Of a DNA stretch of 64,000 nucleotides, positions 40,000 to 49,385 are shown one piece after another (the stretch's first letter is position 1; each line of letters opens with the position of its first letter). Below the pieces are notes generated by a model. The model was not told the DNA's origin and made no database searches. It was given only the letters and a program-made list of their open reading frames with translations. A program made the translations under genes and the position numbers. Source of the DNA: Thalassospira profundimaris (GTDB lineage: Bacteria; Pseudomonadota; Alphaproteobacteria; Rhodospirillales; Thalassospiraceae); the NCBI RefSeq assembly GCF_003326755.1, contig NZ_JPWH01000018.1, positions 1 through 64,000 on the forward strand. The letters are read 5' to 3'.

Positions 40000-42828
40000 T
40001 TATGACAGGCGTAAATGCCGTTTCAGATATTTGCCGGTATAGCTGTGGTCATTTTTCATGATGTCTTCGGGCGTACCGGCCCCAACCAGTGCGCCGCCGC
40101 CATCCCCGCCTTCAGGACCAATATCAATAATCCAGTCGGCAGTTTTGATGACATCAAGGTTATGTTCAATCACAACAACCGTATTGCCTTGATCGGCCAG
40201 GGTATGCAGCACTTCCAGCAATTTGCGAATATCATGAAAATGCAGGCCCGTTGTCGGCTCATCCAAAATGTAAATCGTTCTGCCCGTCGCGCGTTTTGAA
40301 AGCTCCTTGGCAAGTTTGACGCGCTGTGCTTCCCCGCCCGACAGGGTGGTGGCCTGCTGGCCCAAATGCACGTAACTTAACCCCACCTGTTTGAGGGTTT
40401 CCATCTTGTCGCGAATGCTGGGCACGGCCTTGAAAAAGTCGGCACCTTCTTCGACCGTCATATCAAGAACGTCGGATATTGATTTACCTTTAAACGATAT
40501 TTCCAGCGTTTCGCGGTTGTATCGTTTGCCTTTGCACTGATCACAGGTCACATAAACATCGGGCAAAAAGTGCATTTCAATTTTGATAACACCGTCACCC
40601 TGGCAGGCCTCGCACCGGCCACCCTTGACGTTGAATGAAAAACGCCCCGGCTTGTAACCACGGGTTTTTGCCTCGGGCAATTGGGCGAACCATTCGCGAA
40701 TGGGGGTGAAGGCCCCGGTATAGGTAACAGGGTTGGAACGCGGGGTGCGGCCAATCGGGCTTTGGTCGATATCGATAATTTTATCGATATGCTCGATACC
40801 GGAAATGCTGTCATGGGCACCGGGCTGGGTACGGGCATTGTGCATCCGTTTTGCCAGTGACTTATACAGCGTTTCAATGACCAGGCTGGATTTACCACCA
40901 CCAGACACGCCAGTAACACAAATGAATTTCCCCAGCGGGAAATCAACGTCGATATTTTGCAGGTTATTGGCGCGGGCACCACGAATGCTAATGGCTTTAC
41001 CATTGCCTTCACGCCGTTTGGCGGGAACAGCAATTTGTTCAATGCCTGTGAGATATTTCCCGGTCAGGCTTTCGGGGTTTTGCTGGATTTCCTCTGGCGT
41101 GCCCTGGGCGACAATGCGTCCGCCGTGAATACCGGCGCCCGGTCCCATATCGACAACATAATCAGCCGCGCGAATGGCATCTTCGTCATGTTCAACAACC
41201 AGCACGGTATTGCCCAAATCGCGCAAACGTTTCAGGGTTTCAAGCAGACGGTCATTATCGCGCTGATGCAGGCCGATGGAGGGTTCGTCCAGAACATATA
41301 AAACACCCGTCAGGCCCGAACCGATTTGCGATGCCAGGCGAATACGCTGGCTTTCGCCGCCTGAAAGCGTGCCCGATGTGCGCGACATGGATAGATAATC
41401 CAGTCCCACATCACTCAAAAATTTCAGACGATCGTTAATTTCGCGCAAAATGCGGCGGGCAATTTCAGTTTGTTTTTCATCCAGTTTCGGTTCAAGGGCA
41501 GCAAACCAGTTCACGGCCTTGCCAATAGACAGCGCGGTGATTTCGGAAATGGTGCAGTGATCAACCTTGACCGCCAGGGCCTCGGGTTTCAGGCGCTGGC
41601 CGTGGCAGGCGTCACAATCGGAAATGGTTTGGTATTTTGCCAGTTCATCGCGGGCCCACTGGCTGTCGGTTTCGCGCCAGCGCCGCGACATATTGGGAAT
41701 AACCCCTTCAAACGGGCGTGTAACCTTATAGCTGCGCGAACCGTCATCATAGGTCACGGTGACTTCTTCATTGCCCGACCCATGCAGAATAATGTGCTTT
41801 GCCTTTTCCGGCAGCTTTTCCCACGCCACATTGGTTTTAAAGCCATAATGCTTGGCAATCGCACGCAATGTTTGCAGGTAATATTTCGATGTGCTGCTGG
41901 CCCAGGGCGCAATCGCGCCATCATCAAGCGTTTTGCTGGTATCAGGCACCACCAGTTCCGGGTCAAATTCCATTTGTGTGCCAAGGCCATCACAGACCGG
42001 GCAGGCGCCAAACGGGTTGTTGAACGAAAACAGGCGCGGTTCAATTTCCTCGATGGTAAAACCCGAAACCGGGCAGGCAAATTTGGCGGAAAACAGTGTG
42101 CTTTCGCCGCTGCGGGCATCTTCGGCAAAAACAATGCCGTCGGTCAGTTCCAGTGCAGTTTCAAAGCTGTCGGCAAGGCGCGTCTGGATGCCATCCTTGA
42201 CCACCAAACGGTCTACGACAACGGAAATGTCGTGTTTCAGTTTTTTGTTCAGCTCGGGCGCTTCATCGATTTCGTACATTTCTCCATCGATTTTCACGCG
42301 TTGAAAACCGCGTGCCCGAAGCTCCTTTAATTCCTTTTTATATTCGCCCTTGCGGCCGCGTACGATGGGGGCCAGCAAATAAAGCCGCGTGCCTTCTTCC
42401 ATTTCCATGACGCGGTCCACCATTTGCGAAACCGTCTGGCTGACAATGGGCAGGCCGGTTGCCGGGGAATAGGGAATACCGACACGCGCCCAAAGAAGGC
42501 GCATATAGTCGTAAATTTCGGTCACAGTCCCCACAGTTGAACGCGGATTGCGCGATGTGGTTTTTTGCTCAATCGAAATGGCGGGCGACAGACCGTCGAT
42601 ATATTCGACATCCGGTTTTTGCATCATTTCAAGGAACTGGCGCGCATAGGCCGACAGGCTTTCGACATAGCGGCGCTGACCTTCGGCATAAATGGTATCA
42701 AAAGCCAAGGAGCTTTTGCCCGATCCCGACAGGCCGGTTATGACCACCAGCGAATCACGTGGCAGTTCGACATCAATGTTCTGCAGATTGTGTTCTTTCG
42801 CACCGCGAACTGAAATTTTTGTCAGCAT
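40000..42828 (-). CDS. uvrA: Excinuclease ABC subunit A
   Basis: A 942-residue DNA-damage sensor of nucleotide-excision repair with two ABC ATPase modules. Walker [15 protein letters not shown] is near residue 32 and [11 protein letters not shown] in the second half; two LSGGE(A/S)QR signatures are present. The C-terminal zinc module has CEACQGDG and CDQCKGK. In the first zinc module the N-terminal pair reads CPVSGF, so one Cys is Ser, whereas ACPVC is intact. A LexA box overlaps the promoter. Confidence 0.98.
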   Translation of the reverse strand: MLTKISVRGAKEHNLQNIDVELPRDSLVVITGLSGSGKSSLAFDTIYAEGQRRYVESLSAYARQFLEMMQKPDVEYIDGLSPAISIEQKTTSRNPRSTVGTVTEIYDYMRLLWARVGIPYSPATGLPIVSQTVSQMVDRVMEMEEGTRLYLLAPIVRGRKGEYKKELKELRARGFQRVKIDGEMYEIDEAPELNKKLKHDISVVVDRLVVKDGIQTRLADSFETALELTDGIVFAEDARSGESTLFSAKFACPVSGFTIEEIEPRLFSFNNPFGACPVCDGLGTQMEFDPELVVPDTSKTLDDGAIAPWASSTSKYYLQTLRAIAKHYGFKTNVAWEKLPEKAKHIILHGSGNEEVTVTYDDGSRSYKVTRPFEGVIPNMSRRWRETDSQWARDELAKYQTISDCDACHGQRLKPEALAVKVDHCTISEITALSIGKAVNWFAALEPKLDEKQTEIARRILREINDRLKFLSDVGLDYLSMSRTSGTLSGGESQRIRLASQIGSGLTGVLYVLDEPSIGLHQRDNDRLLETLKRLRDLGNTVLVVEHDEDAIRAADYVVDMGPGAGIHGGRIVAQGTPEEIQQNPESLTGKYLTGIEQIAVPAKRREGNGKAISIRGARANNLQNIDVDFPLGKFICVTGVSGGGKSSLVIETLYKSLAKRMHNARTQPGAHDSISGIEHIDKIIDIDQSPIGRTPRSNPVTYTGAFTPIREWFAQLPEAKTRGYKPGRFSFNVKGGRCEACQGDGVIKIEMHFLPDVYVTCDQCKGKRYNRETLEISFKGKSISDVLDMTVEEGADFFKAVPSIRDKMETLKQVGLSYVHLGQQATTLSGGEAQRVKLAKELSKRATGRTIYILDEPTTGLHFHDIRKLLEVLHTLADQGNTVVVIEHNLDVIKTADWIIDIGPEGGDGGGALVGAGTPEDIMKNDHSYTGKYLKRHLRLS

Positions 42829-42840
42829 ATCCGGCCTTTT

Positions 42841-42855
42841 GTTCCTGAATTGTTC
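42841..42855 (-). promoter_or_regulatory. LexA (SOS) box of uvrA
   Basis: GTTC-CTGAATT-GTTC on the plus strand is an exact copy of the alphaproteobacterial LexA direct repeat GTTC-N7-GTTC. It lies just downstream of the uvrA -10 element, where bound LexA would cover the transcription start. Confidence 0.85.
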
Positions 42856-42861
42856 GGGGAA

Positions 42862-42890
42862 TGTATAGAGGAGCCAGTGATTATACGCAA
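42862..42890 (-). promoter_or_regulatory. uvrA: uvrA promoter
   Basis: On the minus strand TTGCGT (complement of 42885-42890) and TATACA (complement of 42862-42867) are 17 bases apart. The predicted start near 42855 falls at the edge of the LexA box. Confidence 0.6.
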
Positions 42891-42970
42891 GTCCGCCCCT
42901 GACAGTTCCTGTCAGGATTTGTCAGCAATAGAAACGGGTAATATTTTCGCGTCTGCGGCTATGTAGTTCG

Positions 42971-43008
42971 CAAAAGAAAACCCGCCAGTGAAATTCTGGC
43001 GGGTTTTG
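42971..43008 (-). terminator. Terminator of the minus-strand amino-sugar operon
   Basis: AAAACCCGCCAG (42977-42988) pairs perfectly with CTGGCGGGTTTT (42995-43006). Read on the minus strand it ends in TTTTCTTTTG. It follows fbaA. Confidence 0.88.
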
Positions 43009-43025
43009 CAAAATCGGGCAGGGGA

Positions 43026-44105
43026 TTACCCCTTGGCAATCGACTTGCCGGTTGCACCCAGATCCTTGAAAGCTTCTTCAAGGCGGGCTGCCATTGAAAG
43101 TTCGGCTTCGCGGACCCAAACACGTGGGTCGTATTGTTTTTTGTAGGGTTTGTCGTTGTCGGGATCGACCTGGTATTTGAAGGCGCGTTCGTTTTCTTCG
43201 ACATATTTGCCAACGGCTGTCGCATAGGCAAACTGGGTGTCGGTATCGATGTTCATTTTGAAAACGCCGTAACCAACGGCTTCCTCGATTTTTTCTTTTT
43301 CCGAACCCGAACCACCGTGGAAAACGAAATCAAGCGGGAAGCCATCAAGGCCATGTTTTTCGGCAACGTATTTTTGCGATTCCAGCAGGATTTCCGGACG
43401 CAGTTTAACGTTCCCCGGCTTGTAAACGCCATGCACGTTGCCAAATGCTGCCGCGATCGAGAAATGGCCCAGCGGTTTGAGGCGACGATAGGCTTCTTCA
43501 ACTTCTTCCGGACGGGTATAAAGGCGCGGATCGATATCGTCCTGAGAGGTATCAAGCTCCTTGCCGATGCCGTCTTCTTCTCCACCGGTCACACCCAGTT
43601 CGATTTCCAGGCTCATATCGACAGCGGAAAGACGTTTCAGAAATTCTTCGCAGGTTGCCAGGTTTTTTTCAATCGGTTCTTCGGAAAGATCCAGCATATG
43701 CGAGCTAAATAAAGGCTTGCTGGTTTCCTTGTAGGCTTTTTCACCCCAGCTCAGCATACCATCGACCCACGGAACGAATTTCCGGTTGGCATGATCGGTA
43801 TGAAGAACAACGGCAACGCCATAATATTCAGCCAGAAGCTGGGTATGGCGGGCGGCGGAAACAGCGCCAATAACACGGGCCGCATCGGCATCCTTGATGC
43901 CCTTGCCGGCAAAGAACTGCGCACCACCATTCGAAAGCTGAATGATAATGTCAGAACCGGCATTGGCAGCAGCTTCAAGGGCTGCGTTCAGCGTGCTCGA
44001 GGACGTAATATTAACTGCGGGTAGAGCGTAACCGTCCTGCTTGCAGGCAGCAACAAGTTCACGATAGGCCGCACCGGTTACAACACCGGGTTTAACGGAA
44101 GGCAT
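43026..44105 (-). CDS. fbaA: Class II fructose-bisphosphate aldolase
   Basis: A 359-residue zinc aldolase of the FbaA type, similar to E. coli FbaA along its length. Segments include KPGVVTGAAYRELV, LHTDHANRKFVPWVDG (metal His and catalytic Asp), PLFSSHMLDLSEE, LEIELGVTGGEEDG, NVHGVYKPGNVKLRPEIL, FVFHGGSGS and MNIDTDTQFAY. It interconverts fructose-1,6-bisphosphate and triose phosphates. Only 21 bases separate it from the oxidoreductase gene upstream, with AGGAGGAG before its ATG. It is therefore the last gene of the amino-sugar operon, an unusual place for a central glycolytic gene. Confidence 0.95.
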   Translation of the reverse strand: MPSVKPGVVTGAAYRELVAACKQDGYALPAVNITSSSTLNAALEAAANAGSDIIIQLSNGGAQFFAGKGIKDADAARVIGAVSAARHTQLLAEYYGVAVVLHTDHANRKFVPWVDGMLSWGEKAYKETSKPLFSSHMLDLSEEPIEKNLATCEEFLKRLSAVDMSLEIELGVTGGEEDGIGKELDTSQDDIDPRLYTRPEEVEEAYRRLKPLGHFSIAAAFGNVHGVYKPGNVKLRPEILLESQKYVAEKHGLDGFPLDFVFHGGSGSEKEKIEEAVGYGVFKMNIDTDTQFAYATAVGKYVEENERAFKYQVDPDNDKPYKKQYDPRVWVREAELSMAARLEEAFKDLGATGKSIAKG

Positions 44106-44126
44106 GTGGGTTACTCCTCCTGGGGG

Positions 44127-45200
44127 TCAGAGCATTATAACATTCCCCGTGCGGACCGACTGGTCCGCCGCAAGGGCGATCCGTAAGGAGCCCAATCCAT
44201 CCGCCATATGCTGCGTAAGGTCAAGATTTTCCGTTATAGACTTTAGGAAAAACTGCTGCTCGCGCAGACACAAACCATCATGATCGGGCTCGTCATCTGT
44301 TTTGATGATTTCGTCCGAATGTGAAAATTTTCCGTCCTGATCTGTGGCAGCATGGTGCAATTTTAAGGCATTCGTTTTGGTATGTGTGTCGATATCGGCC
44401 GATCCGGCACCTTTTTCTTCTACATCTGTGATTGATACCGCCCCCTTTGGCCCGATCACATCCTTAACAAAAAACGCCGTTTCGCTGATCATCGGGCCCC
44501 AGCCTGCCTCGTACCAGCCAATCGACCCGTCATCAAACCGGACCTGCAATTGTCCGTAATTATACATGTCCCCGGCCACATCGGGGGACAGACGCACGCC
44601 CATCGCATGAACCGAAACCGGTTTGGCACCTGTCATCAGGCACATCATATCAAGGTAATGAACTCCACAATCGACAATCGGTGATACGCTGTTTAACAGC
44701 CGTTTATGGGTTTCCCAAAATTCGCCACTGCTTTGCTGGTTCAAATTCATCCGCATCACCAGCGGCTTACCCAGAGTTTGGGCCAGTTCAACGAATTTCT
44801 CCCAGGATGGATGATGGCGCAGGATATAGCCGATCACCAGTTTGCGGTCGTGTTTGACTGCACTGTCAATAACGCGCTCGGCATCGGCCACGGTGGCAGC
44901 CAGCGGCTTTTCGATAAATACATGCGCCCCTGCTTCAAAGGCGGCAATGGCGTAATCGGCATGGGTTTCGGTATAGGTGTTAATCGAAACCGCATCGGGC
45001 CGGGTTTCGGCCAGGGCCGCTTTATAATCGGTAAATTGCGGGTAGGCTGCAAAACCGTCGGGCAGGGTGCCTGGCGCAATTGGGGACCGGGTGCACAGGC
45101 CGACAATCTCGAACCCGTCAAGGGTATGGTATGCCTTGGCATGGGACATCCCCATATTGCCCAGTCCGACAACAAGGATGCGTACGGGGTTCGACGTCAT
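44127..45200 (-). CDS. Gfo/Idh/MocA-family oxidoreductase
   Basis: A 357-residue NAD(P)-dependent sugar dehydrogenase or related enzyme. The Rossmann motif VVGLGNMGMSHAKAYH, the EKP motif in HVFIEKPLAATVADAE (catalytic Lys) and DCGVHYLDMM (catalytic His region) are intact. The substrate cannot be read from sequence. Its place between nagA and fbaA suggests an amino-sugar derivative or a lactyl/uronate by-product. Some family members are NAD-dependent glycosidases (GH109), so a hydrolase is also possible. The start has AGGAGG upstream. Confidence 0.88.
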   Translation of the reverse strand: MTSNPVRILVVGLGNMGMSHAKAYHTLDGFEIVGLCTRSPIAPGTLPDGFAAYPQFTDYKAALAETRPDAVSINTYTETHADYAIAAFEAGAHVFIEKPLAATVADAERVIDSAVKHDRKLVIGYILRHHPSWEKFVELAQTLGKPLVMRMNLNQQSSGEFWETHKRLLNSVSPIVDCGVHYLDMMCLMTGAKPVSVHAMGVRLSPDVAGDMYNYGQLQVRFDDGSIGWYEAGWGPMISETAFFVKDVIGPKGAVSITDVEEKGAGSADIDTHTKTNALKLHHAATDQDGKFSHSDEIIKTDDEPDHDGLCLREQQFFLKSITENLDLTQHMADGLGSLRIALAADQSVRTGNVIML

Positions 45201-45242
45201 GGGGAAGCCTCCTGATCTTATGTTTTAGATAAAATTTTTGAT

Positions 45243-46376
45243 TTATTTACCTGAAACCCAAGTGTTTTTGACATCATAACTTTCCGGGTCAAACAACACC
45301 ATATCGGCGTCAAAACCCGGAAGGATTTTGCCTTTGCAATCATCAAGTTTCAGGAACGTTGCCGGATACAGCGATGCCATGCGCAAGGCTTCGCCAAGGT
45401 CAACACCGATCATCTCAACACTGTTTTTAACGGCCGACATCATATCCAGATCTGACCCGGCCAGTGTGCCATCAGCAAGGGCGCAACGCCCGCCAATGGC
45501 GGTAATTTCCTCGCCGCCCAGAATAAAATTCTTGGTTTTTGCGCCCACCGTCGGCATGGCATCCGTGACCAGCATGATCTTGCCGGTTTTCTTGGCCCGA
45601 ACGGCCACCTGCATGGCAGCCGGATGGACATGATAACCATCGGCGATCAGGCCGCACCATGTGTTTTCATCCGCCATTGCCGCCCCGGCAACACCGGGTT
45701 CACGATGGGCAAGGGGGCTCATGGCGTTAAACAGGTGGGTGAAACCGCGTAATCCTTCGCCGATTGCCTTTTGCATGTCATCATAGCTGCCTGCTGTATG
45801 ACCTGCGCACACCAACACACCTTTGGCGGTTAGTTTTTCGATGATGCCCCTGGCGGCCTTTTCAGGTGCCAGCGTTACCAGAATGCGGCCATTCGGCAGG
45901 CTGGACAGAATCTCGATCGCGTCATCTTCCATCGGGCGGATGATGTTTGCGTCATGTACACCTTTGCGTTCGGTGTTCAGATACGGGCCTTCAAGATGAA
46001 TCCCAACAATGCCCGGTACGCCTTCGTCGATGGCGTTTTTAACGGCATCAATTGCGGCCAGCATTTTTTCGCGTGTGTCGGTAATCAGGGTCGGCAGCAT
46101 GGCCGTGGTGCCAAATTGGCGGTGCGCCGCCATAATCTGGCGAATGCCGTCAACACTAGGCGAGTGGTTTAACAAAACACCACCGCCCCCATTGACCTGC
46201 ACGTCAATAAACCCGGGGGCCAGCACATTTCCCCGGGCGTCAAAAATATCAGCCCCATCGGGTTTACTGGCCGGGGAAATCGCACTGATTTTACCGTTTT
46301 CAACGATCACGCAGACATCATCGTGAAACTGTTCGCCATCGAACAGTCGGGCATTTTTAATGGCAAGAACAGTCAT
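45243..46376 (-). CDS. nagA: N-acetylglucosamine-6-phosphate deacetylase
   Basis: A 377-residue amidohydrolase that removes acetate from GlcNAc-6-P. HLEGPYLNTERKGVHD (metal Glu), VCAGHTAG, GFTHLFNAMSPLAHREPGVAG and MLVTDAMPTVG (catalytic Asp) match NagA. Start ATG 46376 overlaps the stop of the preceding SIS gene by one base (TGATG). Its product GlcN-6-P is the substrate expected for that SIS enzyme. Confidence 0.95.
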   Translation of the reverse strand: MTVLAIKNARLFDGEQFHDDVCVIVENGKISAISPASKPDGADIFDARGNVLAPGFIDVQVNGGGGVLLNHSPSVDGIRQIMAAHRQFGTTAMLPTLITDTREKMLAAIDAVKNAIDEGVPGIVGIHLEGPYLNTERKGVHDANIIRPMEDDAIEILSSLPNGRILVTLAPEKAARGIIEKLTAKGVLVCAGHTAGSYDDMQKAIGEGLRGFTHLFNAMSPLAHREPGVAGAAMADENTWCGLIADGYHVHPAAMQVAVRAKKTGKIMLVTDAMPTVGAKTKNFILGGEEITAIGGRCALADGTLAGSDLDMMSAVKNSVEMIGVDLGEALRMASLYPATFLKLDDCKGKILPGFDADMVLFDPESYDVKNTWVSGK

Positions 46377-47419
46377 CAATGCGTCTCCGTTACCTTGGAA
46401 AGATGTGGCGGTGCATCGGGGTTGCAGCCCCGATGCAATGCAACATGTTCAGCCAGGGTATAAAAGGTCTGGATCATTGCAATCGGCGCCAGCAGCGGGT
46501 GAATGTTTTCGACAACCGGCAAATGGCCCCTGGTGGTGGTGCCGCCTGTTTCGGCGGCAAATAAATTATCGGTTTTTGCCCGCATTTCCGTCAGGAAACC
46601 CTCGATACTTTCGCGGGTGGCGTCATCCTGCGAAAAAACCAGCAACGGAAAGTCACGTGTTACCAGCGCCATTGGCCCGTGTTTGACTTCGGCAGCACTA
46701 AAGGCTTCGGCATGCAGGCTGCTGGTTTCCTTGAATTTCAGGGCGGCTTCCTGGGCAATGGCAAAGGTCGGGCCGCGCCCGATAACATATAACCCCTGCG
46801 ATTTGGCAATCGGTTCGGCGGCATCAAGCCAGTCTTGATCAAGGGCCTGCCTCAATTGGTCGGGCAGGGCAGCCAGACCGTTATTCAGGCTGGTATCATC
46901 CAGCCAGCCAGCCACTATCTGGGCAATGGCCGACAGGGTTGCGATATAGGATTTGGTTGCGGCGACACTGGTTTCGGCCCCCGCCATAAGCGGGATAACA
47001 TGGTCCACCGTTTCGGCCAGCGGGGAATCGGTTACATTCACCAACGCCACAGTACGCGCACCAGCCTTTTTGGCAGCGGTCGCACTTTGCACCAGATCCG
47101 GGCTTTTGCCGGATTGTGAAACGGCAATAAACAATGCGCCTTTAACCGCCAGGGTCTTGCCATAGATCGATGTGATTGACGGTGCGGCCGACACCACGGG
47201 AATGCCAAGCTGGCTTTCGATCAGGTATTTTGCATAAAGTGTTGCATGGTCCGAACTGCCGCGCCCGCAGGTCATGACAAAGGCGGGCGGGTTGCTGCGC
47301 AATTCGCTGACCAGGGCAGCAATGGCATCCTGATTGGCGGCCAGTTGTGCCTTGACAACATCCGGGGCCTGGGCGGTTTCGCGACCCATCTGGGTTTGGG
47401 GCGTCCAGCGTGTGGTCAT
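46376..47419 (-). CDS. SIS-domain glucosamine-6-phosphate deaminase (NagB-II type)
   Basis: A 347-residue protein with two SIS domains, homologous to the isomerase half of GlmS but without the glutaminase half. TCGRGSSDHATLYAKYLIE, AVSQSGKSPDLVQSATAA and AEAFSAAEVKHGPMALV are typical. No classic nagB is present, so it probably converts GlcN-6-P to fructose-6-P and ammonia, as NagB-II does in other proteobacteria. ATG 47419 follows AAGGAAAG; the longer frame to 47470 is less likely. Confidence 0.88.
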   Translation of the reverse strand: MTTRWTPQTQMGRETAQAPDVVKAQLAANQDAIAALVSELRSNPPAFVMTCGRGSSDHATLYAKYLIESQLGIPVVSAAPSITSIYGKTLAVKGALFIAVSQSGKSPDLVQSATAAKKAGARTVALVNVTDSPLAETVDHVIPLMAGAETSVAATKSYIATLSAIAQIVAGWLDDTSLNNGLAALPDQLRQALDQDWLDAAEPIAKSQGLYVIGRGPTFAIAQEAALKFKETSSLHAEAFSAAEVKHGPMALVTRDFPLLVFSQDDATRESIEGFLTEMRAKTDNLFAAETGGTTTRGHLPVVENIHPLLAPIAMIQTFYTLAEHVALHRGCNPDAPPHLSKVTETH

Positions 47420-47470
47420 GTTCGCTTTCCTTGCGTTAAAATGCTGTTTGCAAAAAGAGGATGATGGCAC

Positions 47471-48232
47471 CTATCGCGCATCCACCTGCATTTCGGCGAT
47501 AAAGTCGTAACTGTCGCCGCGATAATGGGAACGGGTAAATTCAACGGGTGTGCCATTTGCCAGGAATGATCGCCGTTCGATATAAAGGGCGGCACTGCCC
47601 TCGGGCACGCCAAGCGTTCGCGCGGTTTCGTTGTCAAACAGTTCGGCACGCAGGCGCTGCAGCGCGCGGTCGGGCTTTTTGCCATATCTCGCCAGCGCAT
47701 CATAAAGCGATTTATCGACGTCTTCGGGGTGCGGAATGAACTGTTTGGGAACCACGGCAAATTCCAGCGCCATCGGTTTGTCATTGGCGGTGCGCAGGCG
47801 GCGGAACCGGGCGACTTCGGTGCCCGGTGACAGGTTCAGGGCCATTGCTTCTTCGGGGGTGGCGTAGCCAACCGATTTTTCCAGCCAGACAGCCCCCGGA
47901 TTAAGACCCCGGGTTGTCATATCCTCGGTAAAGGATGTCAGCCGCGACAGGGCCTGCTCCACGCGCGGTGCAACAAAGGTGCCCGCGCCGTGGCGTTGGA
48001 TCAACACGCCGTCTTCCACCAGGGCCCTGACGGCATTGCGTACCGTGACACGCGAAATACCCAATTCGGTTGCCAGGTCGCGTTCGCTGGGCAGGGCGTC
48101 TTCGACTTTTAAAATACCATCATCAATGATGGCCTTTATGGCGGTTTGCAAACGACGATAAAGCGGACCATGACCGGTATGTTCAAAATCGCGGGCACGC
48201 AGGCTGTTTAAGACATCATCTGTGGCAATCAC
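47471..48232 (-). CDS. GntR-family regulator, HutC/NagR subfamily
   Basis: A 253-residue repressor-type protein. The winged helix is about 22-88: GPLYRRLQTAIKAIIDDGIL, LPSERDLATELGISRVTVRNAVRALVEDGVL and GAGTFVAPRVEQ. The UTRA effector domain follows to the end, closing with DSYDFIAEM. In this subfamily the ligand is often GlcNAc-6-P or GlcN-6-P. The likely targets are TGGTAT elements in the divergent region at 49156-49359. GTG start overlaps the kinase stop (GTGA). Confidence 0.93.
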   Translation of the reverse strand: MIATDDVLNSLRARDFEHTGHGPLYRRLQTAIKAIIDDGILKVEDALPSERDLATELGISRVTVRNAVRALVEDGVLIQRHGAGTFVAPRVEQALSRLTSFTEDMTTRGLNPGAVWLEKSVGYATPEEAMALNLSPGTEVARFRRLRTANDKPMALEFAVVPKQFIPHPEDVDKSLYDALARYGKKPDRALQRLRAELFDNETARTLGVPEGSAALYIERRSFLANGTPVEFTRSHYRGDSYDFIAEMQVDAR

Positions 48233-49119
48233 CGGCGTTCCTCCTGCAGGCGTTTGGTCATCAGGATGGCACCATCCAGCGCGTCTCCTGCTGCCGGGAC
48301 AAGCTTGCTTTGAATGTCATCTGGCATCAAATCGGCCATGCGCCGGGCGATGCCCCCCATCAGGGTCAGCCTTGCGGCCCCAAAGGCCATAAGGCGGCGT
48401 AAAATTTGCTCATTTGCCAGTCTGGCCTGCTCAACAATGTCGCGGGCAATTGCATCGCCGTTATCCAGGGCGTCAAAAACCGTTAAGGCGAACTGGCCGT
48501 AATCTGACGGGCGGGCGGTTTCGGCAAAGGAAACCATCTCTTCGGGGCTGTGGTGGAAATGCGCCATAAGCTGGTGTGTCAGACTGGTTGCCATACCAAT
48601 TTTCTCATGGGCCAGCAGGGCCTTTTCCAGGGCCAGTTTGCCAATGCGCGCACCACCGCCAATGTCTGAAATCTCAAATCCCCAACCGGCAACAGCAAGC
48701 TGCCTGCCATCAACAATCGCCTGGCCGCAAGTGCCGGTTCCCACAATCAGGATGGCACCATCCTGGCCGTTATGGGCGCCAAGGCAGGCGGTAAAGGCAT
48801 CGGTTTCAAAAACGGCGCTGGCAAAAGGGTGGGGGTAGGCGGCTATACATTTGCGTTCACGCTCAAGCGATAACCCTGCCAGTCCCATACCTGCATGAAT
48901 GTCGCCGATGCGGGTATGGGGGAGTCCTGCCTGTTCGAGGGTGTCGCGTGCTGCTGCGATAATTTCCGAAAAGATTTTTTCCAGCCCCAGGCGGGTGTTT
49001 GCACCGCCACGAACGGCTTCGCCCAGGATATTTCCAAACCCGTCACACAGGCGTACCCGGCAGCGCGTACCGCCACCATCGACGCCAAGAAAAAGACCAT
49101 CAGAATCCGGTTTGTTCAT
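48229..49119 (-). CDS. N-acetyl-amino-sugar kinase of the BadF/BadG family
   Basis: A 296-residue ASKHA-fold kinase. Phosphate-1 motif LGVDGGGTRCRVRLCD, GGANTRLG, ILIVGTGTCGQAI and the adenosine motif LMGGIARRMADLM are clear. Relatives phosphorylate GlcNAc or GlcN; Clostridium MurK of this family phosphorylates both MurNAc and GlcNAc. With murQ opposite, dual use is plausible. It is first in the minus-strand operon. Confidence 0.9.
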   Translation of the reverse strand: MNKPDSDGLFLGVDGGGTRCRVRLCDGFGNILGEAVRGGANTRLGLEKIFSEIIAAARDTLEQAGLPHTRIGDIHAGMGLAGLSLERERKCIAAYPHPFASAVFETDAFTACLGAHNGQDGAILIVGTGTCGQAIVDGRQLAVAGWGFEISDIGGGARIGKLALEKALLAHEKIGMATSLTHQLMAHFHHSPEEMVSFAETARPSDYGQFALTVFDALDNGDAIARDIVEQARLANEQILRRLMAFGAARLTLMGGIARRMADLMPDDIQSKLVPAAGDALDGAILMTKRLQEERR

Positions 49120-49155
49120 TGTTTGCCATCCCTACCTGCCGTCACCATAGCAGAG

Positions 49156-49178
49156 TGGTATCAATATTTGCAATACCA
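49156..49178. promoter_or_regulatory. Candidate operator: inverted TGGTAT repeat
   Basis: TGGTAT (49156-49161), 11 bases, then ATACCA (49173-49178). It lies 37 bases ahead of the kinase gene in the divergent promoter region and is a likely binding site for the GntR regulator of the operon. Confidence 0.5.
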
Positions 49179-49342
49179 ATATAGGTCCAGTTAGAAGCAC
49201 ATTCGGGTTCTGGTAGTCGCGCATCTATGTGGTGCTGTTTGGGTGATTTGGTTAAATTTTCTCATAAATATATGATTTTAAAATATTACCTGTGAATTTT
49301 CCGGGTGATTTTATTTGGTTTGCATTTAACGCCTTGCGTATC

Positions 49343-49359
49343 TGGTATCATAATGGTAT
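49343..49359. promoter_or_regulatory. Candidate operator: direct TGGTAT repeat
   Basis: TGGTAT occurs at 49343-49348 and again at 49354-49359, one helical turn (11 bases) apart, 26 bases ahead of the murQ start. The same hexamer as in the inverted element at 49156 suggests a shared regulator. Confidence 0.45.
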
Positions 49360-49385
49360 TTGATTAGGTAAGGGAGAGCAGGAAA

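Noticed and set aside
41470-42330. Plus-strand open frame of 286 codons
   Set aside because: Antisense to uvrA; biased composition and no start signal.
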